Source: Myxococcales bacterium (GTDB taxonomy: Bacteria; Myxococcota; Polyangia; Polyangiales; Polyangiaceae). From it: DNA of 8,866 nucleotides. The position numbers and the translations under genes were made by a program. Of the stretch, positions 1 through 7,368 are shown piece after piece. Every line of letters begins with the position of its first letter. Position 1 is the first letter of the stretch. Location of the stretch: assembly GCA_020430865.1 (NCBI GenBank), contig JAGQIY010001272.1, forward strand, positions 1 through 8,866, in the 5' to 3' direction. The notes below the pieces were generated by a model, which saw nothing but the letters and a program-made list of their open reading frames with translations, did not search any database and was not told the DNA's origin.

Positions 1-458
1 TGATTCCAGAGTCCGATGGTGGTGGGATCACCGCCGGAGGTACGGCGACCGAGGTGAAGCCCGAAAATCCTCCAAGTACTGGCAGCGGTGGCGGCGGGAG
101 CACCGAGCCAGACTCGAGCGCCACGGCGGAACCCGATCCGACGACCAAGCCCACGGCCACAAGCAAGCCGACGTCCCAGCCCACGTCGACGAAGCCCGCG
201 GGGAACGCGGCGGCTTGTGATCAGTGCATCGCCGTCGCTGGCAGCAGCCCTGCGGCTGCAGCCAACTACTACCGCCAGTGCACCGACGCGGGGAAGAAGG
301 CGACCTGTCAGTCCAAGGTGCGCGCCTCGGCGCCCAACGCGGCGCGCGCTGCCGCGTTCAATGGCAACTGCTCTGCCGCCAAGGGCATCGTCGCAGCCGC
401 CAACGCCATGGGCGCTGGCAGCGGCGCCCTGAACGCCGCCGTCAAGACCTGCAAGTAG
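1..458 (+). CDS. 3' end of a protein with a Pro/Thr/Ser-rich linker and a six-cysteine C-terminal module
   Basis: The reading frame that begins at base 3 is open from the window edge to a TAG at 456-458, so about 151 C-terminal residues of a larger protein are visible. The GTG at 54 is in frame but has no reason to be the start, because the same composition continues upstream of it. Roughly the first 68 visible residues are a low-complexity linker rich in Gly, Ser, Pro, Thr and Glu/Lys. The last ~80 residues (bases 213-455) form an Ala-rich module with six cysteines: a CDQC pair, three singles, and one in the terminal CK. Three disulfides are possible, which would suit an exported domain. As I recall, some large myxobacterial proteins, including Ser/Thr kinases, end in a linker plus a small Cys module like this, but no catalytic domain is visible here. 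Function unknown. The stop lies 7 bases from the stop of the convergent neighbour. Confidence 0.75.
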   Translation, partial: IPESDGGGITAGGTATEVKPENPPSTGSGGGGSTEPDSSATAEPDPTTKPTATSKPTSQPTSTKPAGNAAACDQCIAVAGSSPAAAANYYRQCTDAGKKATCQSKVRASAPNAARAAAFNGNCSAAKGIVAAANAMGAGSGALNAAVKTCK

Positions 459-465
459 CCTGCGG

Positions 466-1851
466 TCAGAAGCAGCCGGACTCGGGAGGTTGCGCACACA
501 CGCAGCCCGGCTTCGGGACGTCGGGGTTCCGTGGGGTACCACACTTGCCTTCGCTCACGTCTGGTGGCGCAGGGACCGCGACGACCTTGAACTTGTCGTA
601 CTGCTTCGCCGCGAACTCCATGCCGAAGCTCAGCGCGTCACAGCTGACATCGGGCATGGGCTCATACGTCGTCGAGAGCATGTCGACGGTCTGGTTGATG
701 TAGCCGGCGGTGGTGGAGTACGAGTCGCACAGGTTCTCGCAGAACCCGATCTCACGGAAGCTGTTGATGGTGTCGGCGGCCTTGCTCGTCGCTCCGAGCG
801 TCGCGCTGGAGAACTCCCAGCGACCGTCGGTGTCCCGCTGCAGCCGGGCGGCGATGATCGGGCGGTTCAGCAGCAGACGCATGCCGGGAGTCTCGGCGTT
901 GAAGCCGTTGAACCAGAGCTCGGTGGTGTCTGGTAGCTGAGCGATCAGCCAACCGGCGCGCACGTAGGCGTTGGTGTCGGCCCATTTGGAGAACGGGGGT
1001 AGATCGTTTTCCTGCGGAAATCCCATGACGACGTCACGCTCTGCGATCTGGAAGGTCTTCGTGCGTGGCACCTCGGCCTGCTTGCTCCAGTCGGGGGCCA
1101 GCGGGCTGGCGTTCCCGGGGCCAGAGCGGCAGTTCCAGGCCACTGGATCGGTGATGCCGACGGAGGAGTACACATCCAGGCGCACGTGATCGTCGTTGAG
1201 GTCGCCGTTGTACTCGCTGATCCCGAACACGATGCTCATCGCGCCTTGACGCAGGGCGCAGTTCCAGTCGCCGCCATTCAGCCGGAACGGGTCGCCCAGG
1301 ATGGGGGAGAGCGCAGCGATGCCGAACAACCCACCCAGCGCGTTGTCCCGGCAGTAGTCGCCGTCGGCGACGTTCTGGAAGTCGTTGTGGCAGGCGCGTC
1401 GGTCGAGCCGCGAACACGCATCCAGCTGGTCTGCGGTGAGCACCCCTTCGGGCCAGCTGGCGAAGTTGCAGCTGCGGTCGAGGTTGAACCCGATGTTCTT
1501 CCACGCCTGTGCATCGGGGCGCGGGATAGGTCCCCCGTCGCCCAGGTCGACCTGCGTCATCACCAGGTGAATGACGGTGTTTTCCCCGTCAGACGTTGGC
1601 GGCCGCTGTTCGGCGCCGGGGCGTCCCAGCGTCGGGCACATCGCGTCACCTTCGAGATCCTCCCAGAAGCGCGCCCCTTCGGCTTCTTGCCCGCCGGTGC
1701 CCGAAGTCCCTCCGTTTCCGGCTCCGCCGGCGCCAGCGCTTCCACCGGGACCGCTACCTCCGCTCGCGTGGTCGTCGGTCGAGCCAGCGCAGCCGCCCAG
1801 CACCAAGCACGCGGCTGCCACGCCGGGTAACACCCTCGAGTGCGTCCCCAT
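466..1851 (-). CDS. secreted lipoprotein of unknown function (461 aa)
   Basis: The first 20 residues form a lipoprotein signal peptide ending in a lipobox (LVLGGC), with the lipid cysteine at C21 and no Asp at +2. A Gly/Ser/Ala-rich tether follows to about residue 55, then a folded domain to the end. That domain holds 14 more cysteines (for example C72, C128, C146, C154, C167, C198, C241, C371, C375), and four of these cluster at the C-terminus (C437, C450, C452, C460), which suggests a disulfide-rich extracytoplasmic protein. Recognisable stretches are IGFNLD (120-125), DGDYCRDNALG (163-173) and a later beta-rich part with GWLIAQLP (300-307). The pattern 'IG-x-LD ... DG ... DN-x-x-G' recalls a paralogous lipoprotein family common in Polyangia with no known function; this is from memory. 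No enzyme motif was seen. The start is supported by the lipobox and a strong ribosome binding site. It lies downstream of, and in the same direction as, the lipase gene. Confidence 0.85.
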   Translation of the reverse strand: MGTHSRVLPGVAAACLVLGGCAGSTDDHASGGSGPGGSAGAGGAGNGGTSGTGGQEAEGARFWEDLEGDAMCPTLGRPGAEQRPPTSDGENTVIHLVMTQVDLGDGGPIPRPDAQAWKNIGFNLDRSCNFASWPEGVLTADQLDACSRLDRRACHNDFQNVADGDYCRDNALGGLFGIAALSPILGDPFRLNGGDWNCALRQGAMSIVFGISEYNGDLNDDHVRLDVYSSVGITDPVAWNCRSGPGNASPLAPDWSKQAEVPRTKTFQIAERDVVMGFPQENDLPPFSKWADTNAYVRAGWLIAQLPDTTELWFNGFNAETPGMRLLLNRPIIAARLQRDTDGRWEFSSATLGATSKAADTINSFREIGFCENLCDSYSTTAGYINQTVDMLSTTYEPMPDVSCDALSFGMEFAAKQYDKFKVVAVPAPPDVSEGKCGTPRNPDVPKPGCVCAQPPESGCF

Positions 1852-1859
1852 CGGTCAGT

Positions 1860-1869
1860 CTCCTCCTCC
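1860..1869 (-). promoter_or_regulatory. strong ribosome binding site of the 461-aa lipoprotein
   Basis: Read on the minus strand this is GGAGGAGGAG, 8 bases before the ATG at 1851. It fixes the start codon and suggests efficient translation independent of the upstream lipase gene. Confidence 0.75.
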
Positions 1870-1923
1870 ACGTGGCTGCTCGCCGCTGGACCCAAAGTAT
1901 CCGTGGCTCGGCGACGCGATCGC

Positions 1924-1959
1924 CGCTCGAGCGTGTGGCTGGATTCTACTCCAGACCAC
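1924..1959. repeat. palindrome and adjoining stem-loop in the lipase-lipoprotein gap
   Basis: CGCTCGAGCG (1924-1933) is a perfect 10-base palindrome. Next to it, GTGGCTGGA (1935-1943) pairs with TCCAG-A-CCAC (1950-1959), giving a 9-bp stem with a single bulged A and a 6-base loop. No T-run follows on either strand, so it is not a canonical intrinsic terminator. It sits in the 206-base gap between the lipase stop (2058) and the lipoprotein start (1851). It could be an mRNA-stabilising or processing hairpin, or an operator. The sequence is certain; the role is not. Confidence 0.4.
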
Positions 1960-2057
1960 GCAGCGCGCCAGGTGTGGCGGGCTGCTTGCCGCGAGGCCAT
2001 GCAGCGAAGAGCAGCTGGGGAGAAGGCCCTCCTCACCGCACGCAACTCCAGGAAACG

Positions 2058-5000
2058 CTACTCGAGCTCGTCGGTGTCTCGTGGCGCTGGGATCGGCGGG
2101 ATGAAGTCGCAGTCGTTGCGCGACAAGCACAGGTCGGCGGTCAGTGTTTGAGCGTCCGACTCGAAGTAGCGGGCCACCATGTTGAGCATGAAGTAGCCGA
2201 TGTCGAAGGTGCGCTGACTACTGCATCCGCACGGATCTTCGCCGGTCTCCGTGCAGCTCTCCAGGCAGCGCGCGATCAGCCGATCGGCGGTCCACCCGGG
2301 CTTGTCGAAGCCATGCTGACCTTCGGGGCGAGTGTAGGGCACGATGTGCGCCGACTTGCCGCCCAGCAGGTCCTGCCCTTCGAAGCCGATGCGCATCGGC
2401 ACCTCCGCGCGCGGGATGGCGGCGCCGTAGAGATCGTCGCCGCCGCTGAAGTTCTCGATGTCGAAGTGGACGCCGTTTCCTTCGGGATCCGTGTAGCGCT
2501 TGAGCGTGTTCACCCCCTCGGTGGTGTAGGTGTCGATGTAGCGCTGATTCGCCGGTTCACCGAAGCGCGGGTCGTTCTCCAGGTAGGGGACGATACCCGA
2601 CGAGCGACCCACCAAGATGCCTCCGCTGACTGGCACCGACGTGTCCCCCATGGTCGTGATGATCAGCGCGTGGGTCGCGGTCTGTTCACCGGTTGCGCTG
2701 TAGACCAGCGGCTCGCGCTGCCAGTATTGCGCCAGGACGGCGGGGTCGCTGGGGTCCAGGATCATCTGGCTCAAGCCACTCAGCTTGCGGAAGTCCGGGT
2801 GTCCTCGGCGCAGGCCGAGGCCCTCCATCAGCGCCACCAGAGGCTCCCCCGGTGAGTGGATCGTCTCCTGGAAATTGAACTCCTTCTCGAACTGCTCGAC
2901 GACGCGGTAGGGCTCGGCGCCCTCGCGCAGCCTGCAGTCTTCGCTGGGGAGTACCTGGGGCCCCGCGTAGAACTCGATGCGGAGCGGGTCGCCGACGTCG
3001 GTCTCGTTGGAGGCGCGCACGACACCCGAAGGTTCGACGAACGCGCAGCGCCGCTTGCCGTTCGCGAGGTTGGTCACGACCATCGTGTCCCAGGGCTTCA
3101 CACCGGAGATGGTCGCAAGGGGGTACGTGGCGTCGTCGTTCAGATCGGCGACGATGGTCTCCAGCGCCATGTCTCCGCTGTCGGGATCGATGGTGCCCAC
3201 GAAGAGGGGGCCCATCACGCGCAAGATGAAAGCCTCTGGTACGCCGCTCTGAGTCGAACGCGGGCCGAGGTCCGCGTAGCCGCCACCCCCGGACACCGGT
3301 GCGATGGCCTCGATCCCAGGCTCCACTCCGCCGTTGACCATCGCCATGATGCCGCCGAGCGAGCCGCCGAAGTAGAACAGCGGCGAGTCGGCTCCGATGT
3401 CGACCTGGCCGTCGCCGTCGAAGTCACCGGCGAGATCCGGCTGTCCGTCGCCGTTCGTGTCGTGAGCCCACCTCGCGCTGCCGTCGAAGCCACGCAGGAT
3501 GCGCACCAGCTGCATCGTATCGACGGCGTACTGCCGCACCATGTCCCGGGTGTGGAAGAGGTAGGAGGTCCAGAAGTCCGCGCCAGAGTCCTTCGTCCCG
3601 TCGTTGTTCTGGTCTCGAGCTCGGTCGAGCAGCAGCGCATTGCCCGCAGACTCGATGCCGTATCCCTTCAGGAGGCCGCGCGCGAGCAGCTGCTCCGTCG
3701 GGTTCAGGCTCAGGCCGTGGCTCGGGCCATCGATGCCCAGGACCGCGAAGCCGTGGCGCGCGAAGAAGCTCGAGAACGACAGCACGTCGAAGCGGTTGCC
3801 GGTGTAGCCATGGCCCAGCAGGATCACCGGCACCTGCTTGCCATCTTTACGTGCGGAAACCTCTTTGCGAGGGATGGAGAGCGTGAAGTAGACGTCTTCC
3901 GGGTAGGCGCTTGCGCGTTTCGCGCTGAGGTCCTCCGGCCAGACCTGTTCGTCGAGGGGTAGCTCCTTGCCGTCCGTGTCGTACTTGGGGAACAGCTGGG
4001 GCGAGACGTAGGAGCCGATGCTGTAGAAGTCGATGTTGTAGGTGCCGTCGATCAGCTCCTGCAGCTCCACGCCAGGATCGGCCCCGTTGAACTGCTGCTG
4101 GATGGCTTCCAGGGCTGGCTTCCACACCTCGCCATACAGCAGCTGCGGCTTCTTCATGCCGGGGAAGGCCTCGGCGTCGCGCATCGGGTAGAGCTTTGAT
4201 ATTTCCGCGGGGAACTTGCTCGCGAGGTGTGCTTGGGGGCCCTCGCCGTACAGGCCGTTGCGCACTGCCTGCCAGTCCGCACGGATTGTCTGGGTAGTGA
4301 ACGAATACGTGAAGGCGATGTCGGAGAGGGCGAGTCCCTCCGGCAGCACCTCCAGGAGCGGCTGTAGCTCCGCCGTCTGACCGTTGTGGTTGATGGTGCG
4401 GTAGGGTGAACCCACCGGCTGGCCGCTCGTGTCCAGGATGCGCCGGGTGACGACGACGGCGTACCTCGTGCGATCCTCGAGAGGCACCAGCGGACGCGCG
4501 ATCAGCGTGTTGGTCTGGCGCTCGTAGAACGTCATCAGCGCATCGGCGCGACCGGCCAGGTCACTCTGCGCTGCGTGCATTCCCGGGCGGTAATTGGGGC
4601 GATCCAGGAGACCGTCTGCGTCGGTGTCTTCCGGTGGGTCGAGGACGCCGTCGCCGTCCAGATCTTCACCCGGGTCCAGCACTCCGTTTCCGTTCGCGTC
4701 CTCACCCGGATCCAGTCGCCCGTTGCCATTCGTGTCCTCGTCCGCTTCCTCGTAGAGCAGCGAGATGGATGTGCGCCGCGGGTCGTTCTTCCAGTACAGC
4801 TCCTGACGCTCGAGCACCGCGGGGTAGTTGCCGTTGCCGATGTCGAGGTGCTGGATCTCGCCGTAGTGCTTCGAGCTGGGCGTGATGTTGATCACGTAGA
4901 TGGCGTCGTCGTCCGTTGCGTAGTCCGGATCGTCGTGGCGGCTGGTGACGCTCTCGATGTCGATGGGACCGGTGAACGGCACCACGATGGGCATCAACAC

Positions 5001-5321
5001 ACCCCAGCCGTCCATCCGATCGAGGCGGGCTCGGAGGCGCTCTTCGAAGCTGGTGGGCGCTATCATCGAGGCGTTGATGCGTCGCTTGGTCGGCGAGCTC
5101 TCGTCGTACCGGGTCGCGATGTCGTTCGGCAGCGCGATGTCCGGCAGCGGTCGATGGAAGAAGTCCATCTTCACCTGGGTGCGAGATGGTGCGGCCTCGG
5201 CGAGTCCCTCCGGCTCCTGTCCGCAGCTGCCCGCGGTCAGGCTCAGGCTGGCGAGCGCGAGGATGGCCAGGGTCGCGTTCGCGACTCGGCGCAGTGGGCT
5301 TGGCTTGGTGTGGCGCTTCAT
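2058..5321 (-). CDS. VolA-like lipoprotein lipase/esterase, alpha/beta-hydrolase with calcium-type repeats (1087 aa)
   Basis: Likely a surface or periplasmic lipid-anchored ester hydrolase. A lipoprotein signal (basic n-region, hydrophobic 14-31) ends at C33 within TAGSC. Residues ~57-125 carry LPND (64-67) and MDGWGVLMPIVVPFTGPID (103-121), resembling the N-terminal domain of the bacterial virulence-factor lipase family that includes Vibrio VolA. PLVPLEDRTRYAVVVT (277-292) is the Ig-like strand pattern also typical of that family. The hydrolase core shows an oxyanion-type LLGHGYTG (501-508), nucleophile elbow GGSLGG with S654, probable acid D893 in GDTSVPV, and H1003 in GQHGF, so the triad looks complete. 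Calcium-binding-type repeats lie at 196-242, 570-582 and 621-645. The C-terminus has a cysteine cluster (C1019, C1023, C1031, C1033, C1065, C1071). The gene starts 3 bases after the beta-barrel gene, so the two are surely co-transcribed. Substrate unknown; a lysophospholipase or other lipid esterase fits the family. Confidence 0.88.
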   Translation of the reverse strand: MKRHTKPSPLRRVANATLAILALASLSLTAGSCGQEPEGLAEAAPSRTQVKMDFFHRPLPDIALPNDIATRYDESSPTKRRINASMIAPTSFEERLRARLDRMDGWGVLMPIVVPFTGPIDIESVTSRHDDPDYATDDDAIYVINITPSSKHYGEIQHLDIGNGNYPAVLERQELYWKNDPRRTSISLLYEEADEDTNGNGRLDPGEDANGNGVLDPGEDLDGDGVLDPPEDTDADGLLDRPNYRPGMHAAQSDLAGRADALMTFYERQTNTLIARPLVPLEDRTRYAVVVTRRILDTSGQPVGSPYRTINHNGQTAELQPLLEVLPEGLALSDIAFTYSFTTQTIRADWQAVRNGLYGEGPQAHLASKFPAEISKLYPMRDAEAFPGMKKPQLLYGEVWKPALEAIQQQFNGADPGVELQELIDGTYNIDFYSIGSYVSPQLFPKYDTDGKELPLDEQVWPEDLSAKRASAYPEDVYFTLSIPRKEVSARKDGKQVPVILLGHGYTGNRFDVLSFSSFFARHGFAVLGIDGPSHGLSLNPTEQLLARGLLKGYGIESAGNALLLDRARDQNNDGTKDSGADFWTSYLFHTRDMVRQYAVDTMQLVRILRGFDGSARWAHDTNGDGQPDLAGDFDGDGQVDIGADSPLFYFGGSLGGIMAMVNGGVEPGIEAIAPVSGGGGYADLGPRSTQSGVPEAFILRVMGPLFVGTIDPDSGDMALETIVADLNDDATYPLATISGVKPWDTMVVTNLANGKRRCAFVEPSGVVRASNETDVGDPLRIEFYAGPQVLPSEDCRLREGAEPYRVVEQFEKEFNFQETIHSPGEPLVALMEGLGLRRGHPDFRKLSGLSQMILDPSDPAVLAQYWQREPLVYSATGEQTATHALIITTMGDTSVPVSGGILVGRSSGIVPYLENDPRFGEPANQRYIDTYTTEGVNTLKRYTDPEGNGVHFDIENFSGGDDLYGAAIPRAEVPMRIGFEGQDLLGGKSAHIVPYTRPEGQHGFDKPGWTADRLIARCLESCTETGEDPCGCSSQRTFDIGYFMLNMVARYFESDAQTLTADLCLSRNDCDFIPPIPAPRDTDELE
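3387..3614 (-). other. second set of calcium-binding-type Asp/Asn/Gly loops, inside the hydrolase core
   Basis: Residues 570-582 of the lipase (DQNNDGTKD...) and 621-645 (DTNGDGQPD and DFDGDGQVD) match the D-x-[DN]-G-[DN]-G-x-x-D loop seen in EF-hand-like and thrombospondin type-3-like calcium sites. The second pair ends only 9 residues before the nucleophile S654 (codon at 3360-3362), between the preceding helix and the nucleophile-elbow strand. This suggests that bound metal could shape or stabilise the active site. Metal binding is inferred from motif only. Confidence 0.6.
4593..4736 (-). repeat. four tandem 36-base repeats encoding a 12-residue calcium-binding-type motif
   Basis: Residues 196-243 of the lipase are four in-register 12-residue units: DTNGNGRLDPGE, DANGNGVLDPGE, DLDGDGVLDPPE and DTDADGLLDRPN. 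Each has the D-x-[ND]-[GA]-[ND]-G-x-L-D spacing of dockerin or thrombospondin type-3-like calcium loops. The DNA diverges between units while the protein motif is kept, so this is selected protein structure rather than recent slippage. The block interrupts the N-terminal beta-rich part of the lipase. Confidence 0.8.
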
Positions 5322-5324
5322 GCT

Positions 5325-6959
5325 TCAGATCCTCGCGTCCAGCAGCAGGCGCAGCGCGCCCACGGTGGGCATGGTTTCGCCATCGGCCCTCACGAAGGCG
5401 TCACCAGGAGTGAACACGCCGCCTTCGGCGCCCACCGTGGCTTCGACGCCGCTCAGGTTGAGCCGCAACCGGAGCCCGACGTCGTACTCCGTCCCGAGGA
5501 TGTGGCTGGACATCCCACCCAGGGCGTTGCGCGCCGAGCCTCCGCCGAGCACCCGCGTGTTGAACGGATCCGCGGGCAAGCTCGGTGCGAAGGCGAACAA
5601 GGCCCCCCCGTAGAGCTCCAGGCCCGCCGTGGGCCGCAGTCTTACCCGCGGAAACACGGCGAGGGTGTTCGTGGCGCTGCCGCGAGTCGGGATGCGCTCC
5701 AGATCCTCCGCGGGCACACCGACCAGGTTCGGGTCCGCCGCCGTGGCTGCGCCTCGTGCCGACTGCGCCGCCAGCACGTGTCGGTAGAGCAAGAGCCCCA
5801 TCTCGTAGTTTGGATCCGCGCGGAACGCATGCTGCTCCGCGTCGTCGAGATCGGAGTCTCCCGAGGCGTACAGGACGTCCAGCACCGAGCCGAACTTCCC
5901 GGCGTCGAGATCCGCACGCACGGCCAGCCCCACCTGGCTCACGTCGTGTTCGGGGAAGGCAGTGCTCGGGGCGAGCTCCGTGGTCCCCGTGATGTACACT
6001 CCCTCCGCCTGCAGGTTGAACCAAGCGCCGTTCAGGCGATGCTTGGTGCGCCCGTAGACGTCGGCAGCCAAGACGTGGGTCTCGTCTCCGTCGCTGGCCT
6101 GCTGGCTGCGCAGCGCCCCATAGACTCCGATGCCGTGAGGAGTCCCCTCACCCAACGAGACCGCGCCCACCACCTGCTTGGCGGAGTCGCCTGGCAGAAG
6201 CACGTCGTCGCCGGTCTGCAGGTCGGGATCCACCAGGTCGGCGCCGAGGGCGATCACCAGCCCCACGTCCGTGAGCGGCCCGGTCGCGAGCAGTCCACGC
6301 AGCACCCGGTCGCCCGAGATCGGATCCGCGAAGCGGGCGTTGCCAGGTTCCCAGCCATGCGCGCCGTCGTTGGCGACCAGGCCGAGCCCCCAGTGGCTGG
6401 TCATCCAACCCGCGCTGACGTGGAGGTAGCGAGCGAAGGAGAGGCGCGCAAAGGCCTTGCGCAACTCCTGATCTCCAGCGCGACTTCCGGGGTAGCTGCT
6501 GCCCGCGAGCTCGCTGTCGTTGCCACCAACGATTCCCGTATAGAGATCGTGTTCGTAGACCAGGTCCAGATGCATCGGCAGCAGGTCGAGCCCGCTCTCG
6601 TAGCGAGATCCGAGGCGCGCCCGAGGCCGATACGTGGTGCCTTCCGCGAACTCGTTGCCATCGCGGTCCACCTCATAGGCGGAGACCGACTCGACGCTGA
6701 GATGCCCAGCCAGCGTCACCTCGAAGTGGCTGCAGTCCTTGCTGTTCACCTCGAACTGCGGTCGGTACGTGGTCTCGCTTCCCACCAGCGCCAGGCTCGG
6801 CGCAGGACCCAAGCTGGCGGTGCTGGGCCGCTCGCACAGCATGGCGACGGCCCGCGCGTCCTGCGTCTTGGCTGGTTTCTCCCCGCGAGCGGCCCCGGAC
6901 CAACAGCTCACGGCGGCGCAAGCCAGACCAACCCCACTCCAGCCCCTCAGTATTTTCAT
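5325..6959 (-). CDS. predicted outer-membrane beta-barrel protein (544 aa), partner of the lipase
   Basis: The ATG at 6959 is chosen because it opens a signal peptide (MKILRGW then a hydrophobic run to about residue 24). The in-frame ORF continues upstream to 7214, but those 85 residues look non-coding. The exporting signal could be type I (cleavage near SGA-AR, 21-25) or lipoprotein (AVSC, C19). The mature protein has many alternating amphipathic strands, for example MHLDLVYEHDLYTGIVGG (129-146), ARLSFARYLHVSAGWMTS (171-188), GSVLDVLYASGD (357-368), YDVGLRLRLNL (492-502) and the terminal GALRLLLDARI. Conserved-looking ASGDSDLDD and DPNYEMGLLLYRHVLA (382-397) recall uncharacterised porin-like proteins of myxobacteria and related deltaproteobacteria. 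It lacks obvious FadL features. The last residue is Ile rather than the usual Phe/Trp of barrel assembly signals. Its weak ribosome site and 3-base spacing to the lipase suggest one operon. Role: probably a pore, lipid transporter or surface anchor for the lipase. Confidence 0.8.
   Translation of the reverse strand: MKILRGWSGVGLACAAVSCWSGAARGEKPAKTQDARAVAMLCERPSTASLGPAPSLALVGSETTYRPQFEVNSKDCSHFEVTLAGHLSVESVSAYEVDRDGNEFAEGTTYRPRARLGSRYESGLDLLPMHLDLVYEHDLYTGIVGGNDSELAGSSYPGSRAGDQELRKAFARLSFARYLHVSAGWMTSHWGLGLVANDGAHGWEPGNARFADPISGDRVLRGLLATGPLTDVGLVIALGADLVDPDLQTGDDVLLPGDSAKQVVGAVSLGEGTPHGIGVYGALRSQQASDGDETHVLAADVYGRTKHRLNGAWFNLQAEGVYITGTTELAPSTAFPEHDVSQVGLAVRADLDAGKFGSVLDVLYASGDSDLDDAEQHAFRADPNYEMGLLLYRHVLAAQSARGAATAADPNLVGVPAEDLERIPTRGSATNTLAVFPRVRLRPTAGLELYGGALFAFAPSLPADPFNTRVLGGGSARNALGGMSSHILGTEYDVGLRLRLNLSGVEATVGAEGGVFTPGDAFVRADGETMPTVGALRLLLDARI
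5328..5336 (-). promoter_or_regulatory. ribosome binding site of the lipase, overlapping the end of the barrel gene
   Basis: On the minus strand, GCGAGGATC ends 6 bases before the lipase ATG; its core GAGG (5331-5334) is 9 bases upstream. The site lies within the last codons of the barrel gene, whose TGA is at 5325-5327. Ribosomes finishing the barrel would therefore uncover or directly feed lipase initiation, which suggests translational coupling. Confidence 0.6.
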
Positions 6960-7108
6960 CCGGAATCTCGGTCGTGCCCCGGCGGATCCGCCAGGGTCCA
7001 CGCTGCAGACTCCACCCGACCGGGTCGCACGGAGCCTCGCGGAAGCGTTCGCGTCGGGAAGGAGCCAACCCCAGCTCGTTCCCCCAGCGTCACGCGTCCT
7101 TAACAGAA

Positions 7109-7118
7109 AACGGCCGTT
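7109..7118. promoter_or_regulatory. perfect 10-base palindrome upstream of the barrel-lipase operon
   Basis: AACGGCCGTT is exactly self-complementary and lies about 150 bases upstream of the barrel ATG, within a slightly A/T-richer patch. It is the size of a dimeric regulator half-site pair, but 10-base GC-centred palindromes also occur by chance in such genomes. Operator function is a guess. Confidence 0.2.
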
Positions 7119-7342
7119 CGGCTCAATGCCGCAACACACGAAACATGAACGGTGCTCCAGCCCTCGGGGCGCGCCTCGTAGAGCCTGAGGGGACGCTTGC
7201 ATCACGCCCTCCACCAGCAGCCGACCAGCATTTTTCGCGGAATATTTTCGGCCGTCGGTCCGGCGCTTGCTCCCGCCAAGCCACGGATTCCTTAGCGGGT
7301 CTGCGTAGTTGTCCGCGACCTACGCGAGCATACCTCCTCCGC

Positions 7343-7368
7343 GGGGTGTATACCTTTTGCCACACCCC
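7343..7368. repeat. inverted repeat GGGGTGT / ACACCCC
   Basis: The two perfect 7-base arms (7343-7349 and 7362-7368) flank a 12-base A/T-rich spacer. Four bases downstream is the TTGACG -35-like hexamer (7373-7378), so an operator or activator site for a plus-strand promoter is possible. It has no T-run of terminator type on the plus strand. Confidence 0.3.

Noticed and set aside
1186..1830. Plus-strand open frame of 214 codons
   Set aside because: Antisense to the 461-residue lipoprotein, which has a lipobox and a strong ribosome site.
1596..3962. Two long plus-strand open frames (1596-2855 and 2856-3962)
   Set aside because: Both are antisense to the lipase and lipoprotein genes and show no motif, ribosome site or coherent domain.
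4593..4736. Regular spaced repeats considered as a CRISPR-like array
   Set aside because: They are in-frame 36-base coding repeats with no unique spacers and encode a calcium-type protein motif.
4575..7103. 842-codon plus-strand open frame
   Set aside because: It lies antisense to the lipase and barrel genes, which have signal peptides and motifs. Its translation is Val/Arg/Gly/His-rich with no domain, a typical shadow in GC-rich DNA.
6960..7214. 85-residue N-terminal extension of the barrel protein (start at 7214)
   Set aside because: The signal peptide begins at the ATG at 6959. The extension has no conserved look and would bury the export signal.
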